A stretch of DNA of 64,000 nucleotides, taken from positions 124,001-188,000 of the forward strand of contig JAOWBW010000303.1 of the NCBI GenBank assembly GCA_026119855.1, written 5' to 3'. Of this stretch, positions 54,533-64,000 are shown piece after piece. Positions within the stretch are counted from its first letter, which is position 1, and every line of letters starts with the position of its first letter. This DNA comes from Campanula takesimana. Its lineage: Eukaryota; Streptophyta; Magnoliopsida; Asterales; Campanulaceae. The notes beneath the pieces are model-generated. The model was not told the DNA's origin. It did not search any database and worked only from the letters and a program-made list of their open reading frames with translations. The position numbers and the translations under genes are program-made.

Positions 54533-55188
54533 TAGACTAAATTAGAATGAGATGTGTATATTCCTTTTTTTCTCTTTTTTCCGTCCATTTTTTTTTTTTT
54601 TGTTTCATTCCATTACTTTTATTTCTCAGGAACAAGCTCTCGTAATATACGTAATTAGAATGTTATGTCTGTAACTTTATTATCTCAAATGTCAGTCAGC
54701 CAGTCAAGGACATCCGTATTCTTGCTATGGAGGAATGAAATAGATACTGGTTGCAGTTCTTGCATAATATTCTTTGAACTCGGTTTGCCAAAGAATGTGT
54801 ATGTATATATTTATATATGTATATATTAAAAAATTTCCATCATTTCCGATGGAGCCAAAGACTCACTATTTTTTGGCTTGGGAATATGATGGAGTAAAGC
54901 AAAATGGGTCACTAAACTGTCTGCGCTTCTTTGTGATGAAGCAGCAGTCAGTCCATGCAATTTTCGACGCAATTTTCATCATGGGTCATCTGGAAACAGC
55001 CTCTCTGTGCTTTAATACAGGGGCAAGGCTGTGTACATCCGACCCCCCCCCTTACCCCACCATAGGTGGGAGCCTTTGCGTCACTGGGGTAATGTTGTTG
55101 TTGTTGTATGTATATATTAAAAAAATGTCATAAATGGCGGATTATACAAAAAAGAAAAAAAAAAGAAAGAATAATCATAATGCCTTTG
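54533..55188. other. Convergent intergenic region between the DUF760 and GATL genes
   Basis: 3' UTRs of both genes. ATATGTATATATTAAAAAA recurs near 54818 and 55106, flanking a segment with CCGACCCCCCCCCTTACCCC. No gene features. Confidence 0.55.
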
Positions 55189-56283
55189 CTATCGCCTCTG
55201 TTGTTGAGCATTGTGTCTAAAGAGATCATAAGGTGCCCAGAGATAATCGACTGGGCATGGGCCCCCTGCATCAATCCTCACCCATGGCTTCCCCTTCCCA
55301 CTCCAATGTAGTAGACTAATCGGACCAGGGTGCAGGGACCTGCAACTATGAACCACATTGTTCCCACCGAGCCCGTGTTGGTTCCATCTATGATCAATAG
55401 GCTCAACATCTCCACCGAAAACCAGTAAGAATGGTGGAAGTGAACCCAATTCATAAATCCTTCTCTCTTTCTGAATTTCCATCCATTTCTCAATTCTGCT
55501 TCTGTAATCCCCTGTTCTCCACCTCACCAAATCCATCACCATAACCCCCGTGTTAAAATAACAAGGCCTCTTCCCTTTGAAGACGCTCGATAATTTCTGG
55601 TCAAACCAGAAATTATTTGTAAAGTAGTTAGTGAAGTTGGCATGACAGTAAACGGGAGCTCCAATAACTCTTGACCCGGTCAAAGATATTGACCATAGTT
55701 TCTGGACATCATCAACCACTACAACATCTGAGTCCAAATATATCACACGACCAACACACGGCTCCAATATATCCGCCAAGTAAGTTCTTGCATAATTTAA
55801 CGGGTTTTCAAGAGCTTGACGAATCGACGAAGAAATCAAATTCTTAACCAGAGACACATTAAAAGGGTAAACCTTGAAGGCCAAAGATGGAAACGTTGAC
55901 TTGATGACGTAAGTCAACTCACTCGGTTGAGGAGAGTTTGAATCCGAGGCTATGAAATGAAGGTAAACATTTTCTGGACAAGAAGCGTGTTTGAGAATAG
56001 AATGAACAGCTGCAATGGATCCTCTCAAGTAGTTTGAATCAAGGGTGATTGCTGTATGAATCAAAGAAGGATCACAAACGTATAAAGAATCATTTTTTCT
56101 TGTATCTAAAACAGGACATTCTTGCCCGTTTCTGTACTCTGGTGCTTCAAGATACTGTACAACAGGCCCATATTCCACAACCCTTTGATCGTTGCCGGTG
56201 TACTTTTCCGGCAATGAACGAATCCCATATGTAGGCAACACTAGCAATGAAACCAATACTAATACTGTTTGAAGATGAGGCAT
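55189..56283 (-). CDS. GT8 galacturonosyltransferase-like (GATL) protein
   Basis: An intronless frame of 364 residues, ATG 56283 to stop 55189. A hydrophobic signal or anchor lies at about 5-20 (LQTVLVLVSLLVLPTYG). The GT8 features are HTAITLDSNYLRGSIAAVHS near 77-96, the metal-binding DSD in IYLDSDVVVVDDVQKLW (184-186), KGKRPCYFNTGVMVMDLVRW (236-255) and HWSGKGKPW (326-334). Short, intronless GT8 proteins with RGSIAAVHSILKH are the GATL clade, which acts in the Golgi or secretory system on pectin or xylan-related glycans. The acceptor substrate is not defined from sequence. The frame is open further upstream to 56457, but that extension is a low-complexity leader before the signal peptide, so I chose the internal ATG. 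Confidence 0.9.
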   Translation of the reverse strand: MPHLQTVLVLVSLLVLPTYGIRSLPEKYTGNDQRVVEYGPVVQYLEAPEYRNGQECPVLDTRKNDSLYVCDPSLIHTAITLDSNYLRGSIAAVHSILKHASCPENVYLHFIASDSNSPQPSELTYVIKSTFPSLAFKVYPFNVSLVKNLISSSIRQALENPLNYARTYLADILEPCVGRVIYLDSDVVVVDDVQKLWSISLTGSRVIGAPVYCHANFTNYFTNNFWFDQKLSSVFKGKRPCYFNTGVMVMDLVRWRTGDYRSRIEKWMEIQKERRIYELGSLPPFLLVFGGDVEPIDHRWNQHGLGGNNVVHSCRSLHPGPISLLHWSGKGKPWVRIDAGGPCPVDYLWAPYDLFRHNAQQQRR

Positions 56284-56992
56284 CTCGAAAACACACACAC
56301 ACTCACACACACTAAAGTTAGGTTCGTTTTGCTTAAGAAGATGGTTGAATTTGGGTGAAAACAGAGGGATGGATGGTGGGAATTTATGTCTGAAAATGGA
56401 ACCAAATAGGCGTGGTGTATTCGGTGGAAAAGGAAAAGAAAATTTGCCTAGATGCATTCGGAATTTTCTAAGGGGTGATTTGAATATTTCAAAGTTTGTA
56501 AATTTCGTGGAGGTTGTTATTATGTAACTAAATTGATTTTCTAAGGGGTGAATAATTTAAATTTATAATTTCAAAAAATCTATAATAAACTTGTACAAAA
56601 ACTATTTTGTTAGTATTAGAAAGAAATACTATTCATTTTGAGATAAAGTAAAAAAAGAAAAACTGTGACCTCAAATATTAAAAGGTGCTCATATATTGAC
56701 TGCTGGCTGCATGCATAGAAGAGCATAAAGGATGAGCTAATCATTAAATTTCAACACACCCAAGTGGTATTTGGTATCAGTTGGTAAAATTGGGAATCCT
56801 TTTTGGTTAATGAATTGACCAAATACCCAGTCAATTGATTAATCAAACCTTCTCCAGTCCACAATGAAACCAAAGAAAATATTAGGTCAATACTTGTACC
56901 AAGCTTCTAACCATATCTGATAAGATGCCAGATTTTCACATACTATGGATATTGAAACTCGCTAGTAAGCCAAATTGAAACGCCAAGAACTA

Positions 56993-57230
56993 TACTCCCT
57001 TTGTCCCACTCGAATTAGGATTATCGGTCAACCAAGTTATACTTTGACTTATAATTTAAAGAAAAATAATGTGCCAATAAAATTTTAAAAATTGTTTTTG
57101 AATCACGGTTAATAATAAACTCAATAACTACTTTTATATTTTCATTAGGATTATTACTTTTCTTCAAATTATTGGTCAAAGTATAATTAAGTTGACCAAA
57201 AATCTTAATTCAAGTGTGACGGAGGGAGTA
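56993..57230. mobile_element. Stowaway-like MITE
   Basis: Left end TA-CTCCCTTTGTCCCACTCGAA then TTAGGATT, right end AATCTTAATTC then AAGTGTGACGGAGGGAG-TA. Confidence 0.8.
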
Positions 57231-57373
57231 TATAGTTATAAGGCTGACTGATGATATAATTTAACTCGGGGGTTTCAAAATCCTTCCGAAAGTGTACAAA
57301 AATGAATAAACAAGTAAACACTCCAAACCTAAGAGAGAGATGTCAAAACAAGAGAGGGAGTTGTGGGGATGGG

Positions 57374-57640
57374 AGTACTCACTCTCCAGCTAATTCTTAA
57401 GAAAGGAATCTTTTTATTGTAAAATATAGAAAGTGGGGTAGAGTGTTGTGAGTATAGAAAGTGGATAGGAGAGAGAAAGTGGAGTAAAGAATAGTTAGTG
57501 GATAGTTGTTGTGTGAACATGCAGAGCAGGGCACACTAAATAAAGAAATATAAAAAACTTTCTTTTTTGGGATTTTGACTTTTAAGTTGGGACACCCATT
57601 TAGGATTTTTTTGACTCTTAAAATGGGACGGAGGGAGTAT
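57374..57640. mobile_element. Stowaway-like MITE, rearranged left end
   Basis: Right end TCTTAAAATGGGACGGAGGG then AG-TA. The left side shows GGAGTACTCACTCTCC instead of a clean terminus. It is related to 586-785. Confidence 0.6.
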
Positions 57641-58280
57641 TCATTTAGGGACAAAACTTTTGAAAAGCGGTCATATTCATTTAGAGCCAGAGGAAGTAGA
57701 AAACACAAGTTATGTTCAAATGCAGAAGCAAGGGAATAGCAAAAAATATGCTAATCAGCAGCCTTTGCAGTTGCTGGAAACCCTCCTGAATGTAAGTGCA
57801 AGTGAAATCATGCATCAATCATGAGTAAAGAAAACACAGCAACATGGTTCACGTAAGTAGTTCACCGTGAATGATAGTATATGGAGCAACTGTTTATATA
57901 GATTAATGAATAATACTAGGGGCACAAAAAAATCGCAAAATCCTAGGTGTCATGATTTTATTGGTGTTTTTAAGTAGAGTGTGGCGGATCCATTATCGAT
58001 GCAACCAATAAAGTGCCCCCTAGCATTGCTCCAGATTAATTTATGCAAAAAATAAACAGCACAAACAAAATGTATTATGTTAATGTAACGGGGAACAAGA
58101 GTGGTACCAAAAGAGAGGCTGGATAGCAGGGTATCCGTGTGAAACAGTTAGCATCATGCAAGAATAATGTATGAGATCCATTTCTTCCATTCCATACTGG
58201 CTCCATAAAAAATGGTACGCGATAAACTCAGGTATCTGCAAAATCAATCAAAACTATACTTCAAAAGAGCATGTTACAAC

Positions 58281-58327
<47 letters not shown>

Positions 58328-58336
58328 GGAGAGGGG
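58281..58336. repeat. (AT)n(AG)n(G)n compound microsatellite
   Basis: TATATATA runs around ACATATATAT, then GAGAGAGAGAGAG, then a G-rich tract. Confidence 0.9.
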
Positions 58337-58593
58337 GGGCAGAGCTCATGTGTAATGAACTTTATCTGGGAAAACTTGAACATCTTTTCAAAACCAGTGC
58401 AATTGCTAAATAGAAATTTCAGAAATATTATCACAAATTGATTCTAAAACTCTGACAGAATACTGCAAAATGTTTTATAACACTAACTCACGCTCATAGG
58501 CTCTTATCAGTGACTGAAACACATGACTAGTTCATAGCAACATATTATAGACAACATATACATCACGATTCTAGAAACAGAGGAACTCTCACC

Positions 58594-60234
58594 CTAATAT
58601 TTAGCACTCACGCTGAAGCTTCTACCCATTCTAAGCACTCCACTTAATCCAACATCCCTTTTTTTGACCTCATAAGGCCTCCTGCAGCCTGGACATCGCT
58701 CATCTGCCTCGAGTATCCTTTTGTGACAAAAAAGGCAAAGACGGAATCCACATTGGCATGGCAGAAAACTCGAGTCGGTGAGATCGAAATCTTCATAGCA
58801 AATAGGGCATGAAGTTGGTCGAGGCATAATATTTTTCCAAGCCCAAGTGATGGTCTCACAAGTGGAACTGATTGTATGCTGTTTTAACAGGTTGGGCAAA
58901 CACCGAGGGCGGGAAGTATCATCAGGTCGCCATGCTCGAGAATTCATCTGAGCTCCAGATTTCTCATCGGACAATGCAAGATTAACATGGGTTACGGTCT
59001 TGGGCCCAGCTGGAGGATCTGTGACTCGGTCCTGCAGCTTTTCCTTAGCTGCTAAAGCATCTGCAATAGCTTCCCAATCATCAAGGCAGTCATCGTTATC
59101 CTCTTCTTCTTCACTGACACCTCCAAGTGGGATACTCATGTGGGGGCCCACCTTAACATCAGAATTACTTGACTTCTCAATGTCCAACCCTTTAACCCTT
59201 GATTTTGAAGTTCCTAGTAAACTGTTCTCCTCTTCAGTTACCAAAACCGAGAGAGAAGATGTGCTTTTGTTTGAATGCTCCTTGCATCCCGTGTCTTTGA
59301 CTGCATCGTCATAAAAAAAGAAATCACTCCAAGTATACATGTTTCACCTCAATCAGCTAATGATCAAAGGCTAATCTTATTTTCTACTCCTATATTTTTG
59401 TAACATCGAAAAAGTGCACCCCTTTACCAACTTGAAATCATTTCCTAAAATTAAAAAAAAAACCAAAAAAACTGGGCAAACTCGAAAAATCAGTAAAACT
59501 AACACCCGTAGCCATGATTTCTAGCTCCAAAATCAGAAGTCTCCAAATTTAAAATCAAATTTTGCTTCTAATTTCTTTAAGAGTAAGTACATTGTCAGTT
59601 ATCGATTTGAAGCATCAAAGTAATACTTACCGTTTTTTTTATGATCAAACATTTTTTTTTATATAAATGACAATAATTTTGAAACACAAGTGAAATAGAA
59701 TCCACAATCAACTACAAAAATATTTGTTAAAATAGATCAACTCCGAGTTAGAATATATATATACACATGATATTTATGTATACATAATAATCTTGGTTCA
59801 TCAAAAAACTCAACAAGCTAATGATTCAGATTCTGCAGTTCACAAACTGTAATTTCAGTCACATTTCCCAAATAATTACCAAAATAAATAGAAGTGATGC
59901 AAGAAACCTAATTCAAGCCATGCACAAATCAACATAAGAACAAAAGTACAATAAAATCACGATGATCGGCACGAATACACACGAAAATCAAACAGGATAC
60001 CTTGACAAAGCGATTGTTCACGGCGGATGGCATCATTGCTCAGCTTTAGTTTCGCCAATCTGTTCGCCTGCGCAAATTCAGAAAAAAAAAAAGAAGAAAA
60101 AGAGTAACGAACAGGATAAATGAAACACAAATTTGTAACGTAAAATGCAATTCGAGAGATCGTACCTTCTTTTTCTTGCTAATTTCTCTGGAGGAAGCAG
60201 GAATTGCTGCATTGGAGGTTGAATCAGAAGCCAT
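58594..60234 (-). CDS. RING finger protein with a NOT4-like C4C4 RING
   Basis: Exons 60234-60166, 60067-60001 and 59300-58594 give 280 residues. The N-terminus is MASDSTSNAAIPASSREISK followed by a lysine cluster (KKKK) and a basic ANRLAKLKL stretch. An acidic patch (SEEEEDNDDCLDDWEAIADA) lies mid-protein. The RING (about 210-251) reads C-P-I-C...C-Q-C...C-L-F-C...C-P-G-C, with all eight ligands cysteine and spacing x2, x13, x1, x4, x2, x10, x2. That is the arrangement of CNOT4/NOT4 rather than C3HC4. It should be an E3 ubiquitin ligase, but I see no RRM as in NOT4. Exon 3 starts at the acceptor inside GATGCAG because it restores phase after exon 2 and the frame is closed by a stop further upstream. 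Substrates unknown. Confidence 0.85.
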
Positions 60235-60432
60235 ATTTAGGTTTTCCTCTCTATATTGATCGGCAAAATCCACTTGAGATTGAAAGAGACGGAATTCGTT
60301 TATAAGGGGAAGAGAGAGAGGGGTTGTGGTTTTGGGCTTCAAGCTAAACCCTCTGTTTCTTCCACCGCCAGAAATGCTTCTCTTTCGGGTAATTACCACG
60401 CTGCCCTTCACTTGACTCACTTTTATAAAACA

Positions 60433-60672
60433 TACTCCATCCGTCCCAGCCTAAGGTTCTTATTTCTTTTTTGGTACCAGCCTAAGGTTCTTAGTTGCTT
60501 TATTACCTAAAATAGACTATAGGACCCACTTGTCATTTTCACAACAAAAATTCACTACCCACTTTATCTCTCATACTTTCTCTTACTTACTTTTTCATAC
60601 TCACAACATTTACTTTTTCTTAATTTTCGTGTAAAGTCAAACTCAGAACCTTATGTTGGGACGGAGGGAGTA
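60433..60672. mobile_element. Stowaway-like MITE in the RING gene promoter region
   Basis: Left end TA-CTCCATCCGTCCCAGCCTAA then GGTTCTTA, right end AACCTTATGTTGGGACGGAG then GGAG-TA. The AGCCTAAGGTTCTTA block is duplicated near the left end. Confidence 0.8.
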
Positions 60673-61908
60673 ATAGTTATTCATTTAACTAGTCAGATTT
60701 TGGAATATATTTTAATTTTATATTGCTTGCATCATACTAATTGCATCCAAATAAAATTATTAATTTGAACACTAATATGTATAGTACTTTATTTTTGATT
60801 TTTTTTTTGTACAAAAATGTACCAAAATAAGTGTATACTCTCACCGTTCCAGAATAACTTGCACATTTTTTTCAATATGGGAATTGAGGAGAGAATATTC
60901 ATATTCAATAGTATCGTGAGTGGGAGTGGTTATGAGTATGATAATTTGTGATTTCGAAATGATCCAACAGAGCACGCGTCTATCCCCCCAATTTTGCCAC
61001 TTCGTCTATTTTTATGTTCGATGGATGATATGTTTTTGAGCTCAGTAGGACTCACAAATATGAAGCGATCTCAGTCACACACAAAATGAGCCGCAGGCGT
61101 GATCAGATCGGGACGGTAAGGTAGAGGGGTGGAGCAAAATAAGTCTGATAATTTAAAAGTAAGATTAGTAGTTTAAGTACGTAAGTATGATAAATGAGAT
61201 ACGGTAGATAAAGAAATAATAAACGTTAAAACATTTGAAAAAAGTGAATTTTGAAACACTCAAAAATAATGTTAATACAAGTTGTTTTGAAACAAATGAG
61301 TACCTATCTATTAAGAGACTTTAACAGATCAATCAGAATCACAAGTGCAAAGATTTTTGATCTCATATATCGAATTTCAAGTTAGTAGAAGGGAGGGCGA
61401 AAGAAACTAGCCCCAAAATTTTATTTTACATTTAAAGTATTCAATTACTTTGATTTGATACATGAATTAAATTAAGCAAAGTTAGTATATAATCTTAAAT
61501 TGATGAATATAAATTATTTAAACGTGAACATCAAAAATTTTGTGGATATAAGTAATTTATGTATAAAATAAAAGAAAATTCTAAATTATTCCAAAATGAG
61601 CTTGTACATTTATTTTAAGAAGAATGTATATAAAAAAAGGGCAATTAGGTAATAACAGAGAAAATATTGGGACGAATAGGTAACTAAAAAGTGGACATGC
61701 CGGCCCGAACGTGAGAGCCTCGTTGAAGAGAGGATTTGGTGGACGTACCTCCTCTCCCTAACACGTGGACTGGACTGGACCGGACTACATTAACCCAATG
61801 CATCACACTTTGTGCTCAACCATTGTTTTTTTCTTTTTTCAATTTTTAACGTCTCGTTATATTTAATAGTGATCAAATAATTATTTATTATTACTTCCGT
61901 TTCGAAAA

Positions 61909-62160
61909 TACTTCCCTATGTCCCAAATAGATATTTTCATTCTGACTTTTTATGGTCAACAAAAATGAATTTTGACCAAAGACTAGTATCAATCTAATCA
62001 CTCTAATGAAATTCTAAAAGTTGTAATTGATTAATCATTAAGTGATTTATTAATAACACATTTTAGAATTTTATTGTGATGATTAGATTAACATCAATGA
62101 TTGGTCATTTGTTGACTATAAAAGTCAAAATGAGACTATCTTTCTGGGACAGAGGAAGTA
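61909..62160. mobile_element. Stowaway-like MITE, intact relative of 29648-30765
   Basis: Starts near TTACTTCCGTTTCG and ATGTCCCAAATAGATATTTT, then TTTTTATGGTCAAC. The right end is GACTATAAAAGTCAAAATGA then GACTATCTTTCTGGGACAGA. It is uninterrupted, so it shows what the 29648 copy looked like before its insertion. Confidence 0.7.
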
Positions 62161-62164
62161 TCTT

Positions 62165-62545
62165 CATACTTTTTTTCATTATTACTATTACGATACGAAT
62201 AAACTTTAACTAATAATTTTACTAAAAAAACTTTAACCAATAATTTTTAGTTGATTTAATAATTCAAATAAAAATTTAAAACTTGATATTGACAGTATTA
62301 TTGATGATGTAACAAGTGTACCAGTAGTTGATCTGTAATAGACTCTCATAGGGATTCTGTAATAGATTAGGAATCTATTTAATAGACTAGGCAATTGATC
62401 AATACAACATGATGGAAATTGCCTGGTCTAGTACCAGACTATTAACAATAAAAACTTTCAGATTTTCATTTGTACAATTAAGTCAATTTAAAATTATTGC
62501 TCAAAGTTTTTTTATAGTAACGGCTCATAAAAAGATATCTTTCTA
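62165..62545. mobile_element. Probable degraded MITE with a foreign insert
   Basis: Left part AAACTTTAACTAATAATTTT and right part AAATTATTGCTCAAAGTTTT then TTTATAGTAACG match the ends of the 28057-28311 family. 62310-62445 (AGTAGTTGATCTGTAATAGA ... GCAATTGATCAATACAACAT) has no counterpart there. Confidence 0.45.
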
Positions 62546-62727
62546 CCAAAAAAGAGTTGCATTTTGATAAAGAGCTTTTCAATATCCATAATGAAAAGAG
62601 AAAACGTTCTGAAGAACTCTTCATATAAATTCAAACCTTACCAAAAAAATATTATTGTGGACATTAGGTGCCTAAATTAAACATGAACACTGATGATAAG
62701 TTCTACGTGTGGATAAGTGCCTCAAGT

Positions 62728-62885
62728 CCAGTGTTCTAAAAGACCCCTGTCCAGGCCGCCTAGGCGCTAAGCCCCGCCTAAGATATTATATTTATTTCTG
62801 AATTCTCGACCCCGCCTAGATCCCGCCTAGGCTCTAGGCGGCCCTGCAGTGCATAGCGACCGCCTAGCGTTTTTTAGAACCTTGG
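62728..62885. mobile_element. GC-rich MITE with GTTCTAAAA ends (copy 2)
   Basis: Left end CCAGTGTTCTAAAAGACCC, right end GCGTTTTTTAGAACCTTGG. Palindromic CGCCTAGGCG and CCGCCTAG blocks lie inside. Same organisation as 12447-12623. Confidence 0.75.
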
Positions 62886-63410
62886 CCTAAACACGCCCAT
62901 ATAGACTTTGCCATTCATTGAGCTAATTGATAAATAAAGGCCCAACAATGAATATTAATTCCCATATATCAGAAATAATGAGATAGTTCCAAATTTAAAA
63001 ATGTATAACTTAGAAATTGAGATGGCAACAAAAATTCATGGATGATAGTACAAATAAAAGTCGGGTACAAGTTTTGAGTTCACCATACTCGAGACACTTG
63101 GAAAATGTAAGCTCTGTACAAAGGCAGGACGATCCCGGAAGCTTCCATTATCCAAATTCCTCATCTATACCCTTTTCCCAATGTCGAAAACTCGACCTTA
63201 AATACTCAAAGCATTTAAACATCACTAAACACGGTACTGAATTCCTCTATTAGGAATCACAAACCAAGGAAGATGTTACATGACGTACAAGTAATTGCAC
63301 ACATACCTCTACAATTTAACATCAACAGTCGACTCTATTTACATAACAGGTCAACAGCGCCATATCTGGTCAACAGAGTGAGTGATGAGCATATGTCACA
63401 TGACGCCTAA

Positions 63411-63918
63411 TTACCTCGACCACGCAGCTGTTAAGAATCTGTGAAACCGTTCTATTCTTGACTGATCAGAGCATGATGATGTGCCTTGTGCCGCCTTACT
63501 TTTTTGCCTTTTCTCACGGTAAAAGAAATCTTCAGTGTCAAGAACGTAGGATATCTGCAGACCATGCAAATCATAGCAGAAGAACAAAAGAATTTAACTA
63601 CCATGGTATTTGGGTAAATGACCTTTTGCCAATCTAACAACTTAATCAGAAGTCATACAGCCAAATGAAAAAGAAAAAAGTCAACAAGGGAATGGCATGA
63701 AAAGAATGCAATATCATAAGACTTCTTTTTTAACGCAAGAAACCAAAAATCAGACAAATCCTTTGAGATAAGCGCCTTGAAGCGAGTGTTGTGATGGTGG
63801 GCGTACCTTAGATGAGTTGCAAGCCATCTTACATTCCAACCCATTGACCATATGCACCCCTTCCATAGCAGTAGATAATGCAGAAGACTCATCCAGGTGT
63901 TTATATTTGTGTTTATTT
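63411..63918 (-). CDS. Last two exons of an unrecognised gene, 5' part outside the window
   Basis: Exon 63918-63807 (acceptor TTTGCAG, donor GTACGC) and exon 63554-63411 (acceptor CTGCAG, stop TAA) join in phase 0. They read through AMEGVHMVNGLECKMACNSS then KISYVLDTEDFFYREKRQKS, and end RFHRFLTAAWSR. The open phase, good splice sites and coding-like composition support real exons. I do not recognise the family. The C-terminus is basic and polar without transmembrane segments. Upstream exons lie beyond base 64000. Confidence 0.5.
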
Positions 63919-64000
63919 CTGCAAACAACTTAATTTGTTATGCCTTGGAAAGAAACTCGTGATATCTTTAGTTATTCATGGATACTTTAGGCATTAGCTT

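Larger units (their letters stand above)
56284..58593. other. Intergenic region between the GATL and RING genes
   Basis: Upstream of GATL and downstream of the RING gene. It contains two MITEs (56993-57230 and 57374-57640), a GAGTGTCCA fragment (57640-57700) and an (AT)n(AG)n microsatellite (58281-58336). On the minus strand 58235-58083 is an open stretch after a good acceptor, and 57790-57757 has the look of a terminal exon. Either may be 3'-UTR exons of the RING gene or parts of an unannotated gene; I cannot decide. Confidence 0.5.
60235..63410. other. Intergenic region between the RING gene and the gene at the window end
   Basis: It contains a MITE 200 bp upstream of the RING gene ATG (60433-60672), a left-end fragment at 60836-60870 (TACTCTCACCGTTCCAGAAT), a MITE (61909-62160), a GC-rich MITE (62728-62885) and AT-rich sequence. 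61000-61900 has no recognisable feature apart from a CACGTG near 61762. Confidence 0.65.

Noticed and set aside
56284..56457. 58-codon N-terminal extension of the GATL protein
   Set aside because: It would bury the signal anchor and contains a CVCVCVF run from a (CA)n leader microsatellite.
59301..59340. ATG at 59340 as start of the RING protein
   Set aside because: It lies upstream of the exon 3 acceptor and would skip the two N-terminal exons, which join in phase. The frame is closed by a TGA just before it.
1..64000. CRISPR arrays, prokaryotic operons, phage or defence islands
   Set aside because: Spliced plant genes throughout. The repeated TACTCCCTCCGTCC motif is a transposon terminus, not a spaced direct-repeat array.

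Overview
This is a nuclear genomic window from a flowering plant, most probably a core eudicot. The evidence is AT-rich intergenic DNA, GT-AG introns, plant-specific families (chloroplast ferredoxin-thioredoxin reductase, B12D, GATL, DUF760, DEL/E2F-like) and very many Stowaway-type MITEs whose ends read CTCCCTCCGTCC with a TA target duplication. I cannot place it to family from sequence alone. No prokaryotic operon, CRISPR array, rRNA or convincing tRNA is present. I did not find a new defence-like or metabolic system. The unusual content is in the mobile DNA and in how it is nested.

Layout. 1-257 (-) is the N-terminus of a U-box E3 ligase that runs off the window. 258-8264 is repeat-rich intergenic DNA with many MITEs and a broken RNase H-like reading frame. 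8265-8941 (+) is a two-AN1-finger stress-associated protein (SAP12 type). 9502-16842 (-) is the ferredoxin-thioredoxin reductase catalytic subunit, 155 codons spread over 7.3 kb because its introns are full of transposons. 19193-20518 (-) is an F-box gene. 21277-27528 (-) is Golgi alpha-mannosidase II. 31037-34173 (+) is an atypical E2F (DEL) repressor with E2F-like sites in its own promoter. 35742-37388 (-) is B12D.

37534-47050 is a TIR element full of long palindromes, split by a young 7.6-kb Ty1/copia element (38257-45828). 49479-54532 (+) is a plastid-type DUF760 gene whose second intron holds a MITE containing a solo LTR. 55189-56283 (-) is a GATL-type GT8 glycosyltransferase. 58594-60234 (-) is a protein with a NOT4-like C4C4 RING. 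63411-63918 (-) holds the last two exons of an unrecognised gene.

The genes are ordinary housekeeping and regulatory loci (plastid redox, Golgi N-glycan trimming, cell-cycle repression, cell-wall glycosylation, ubiquitination) and do not form a shared pathway. All exon boundaries were derived by hand from GT-AG sites, reading-frame phase and family knowledge. No alignments or searches were run.
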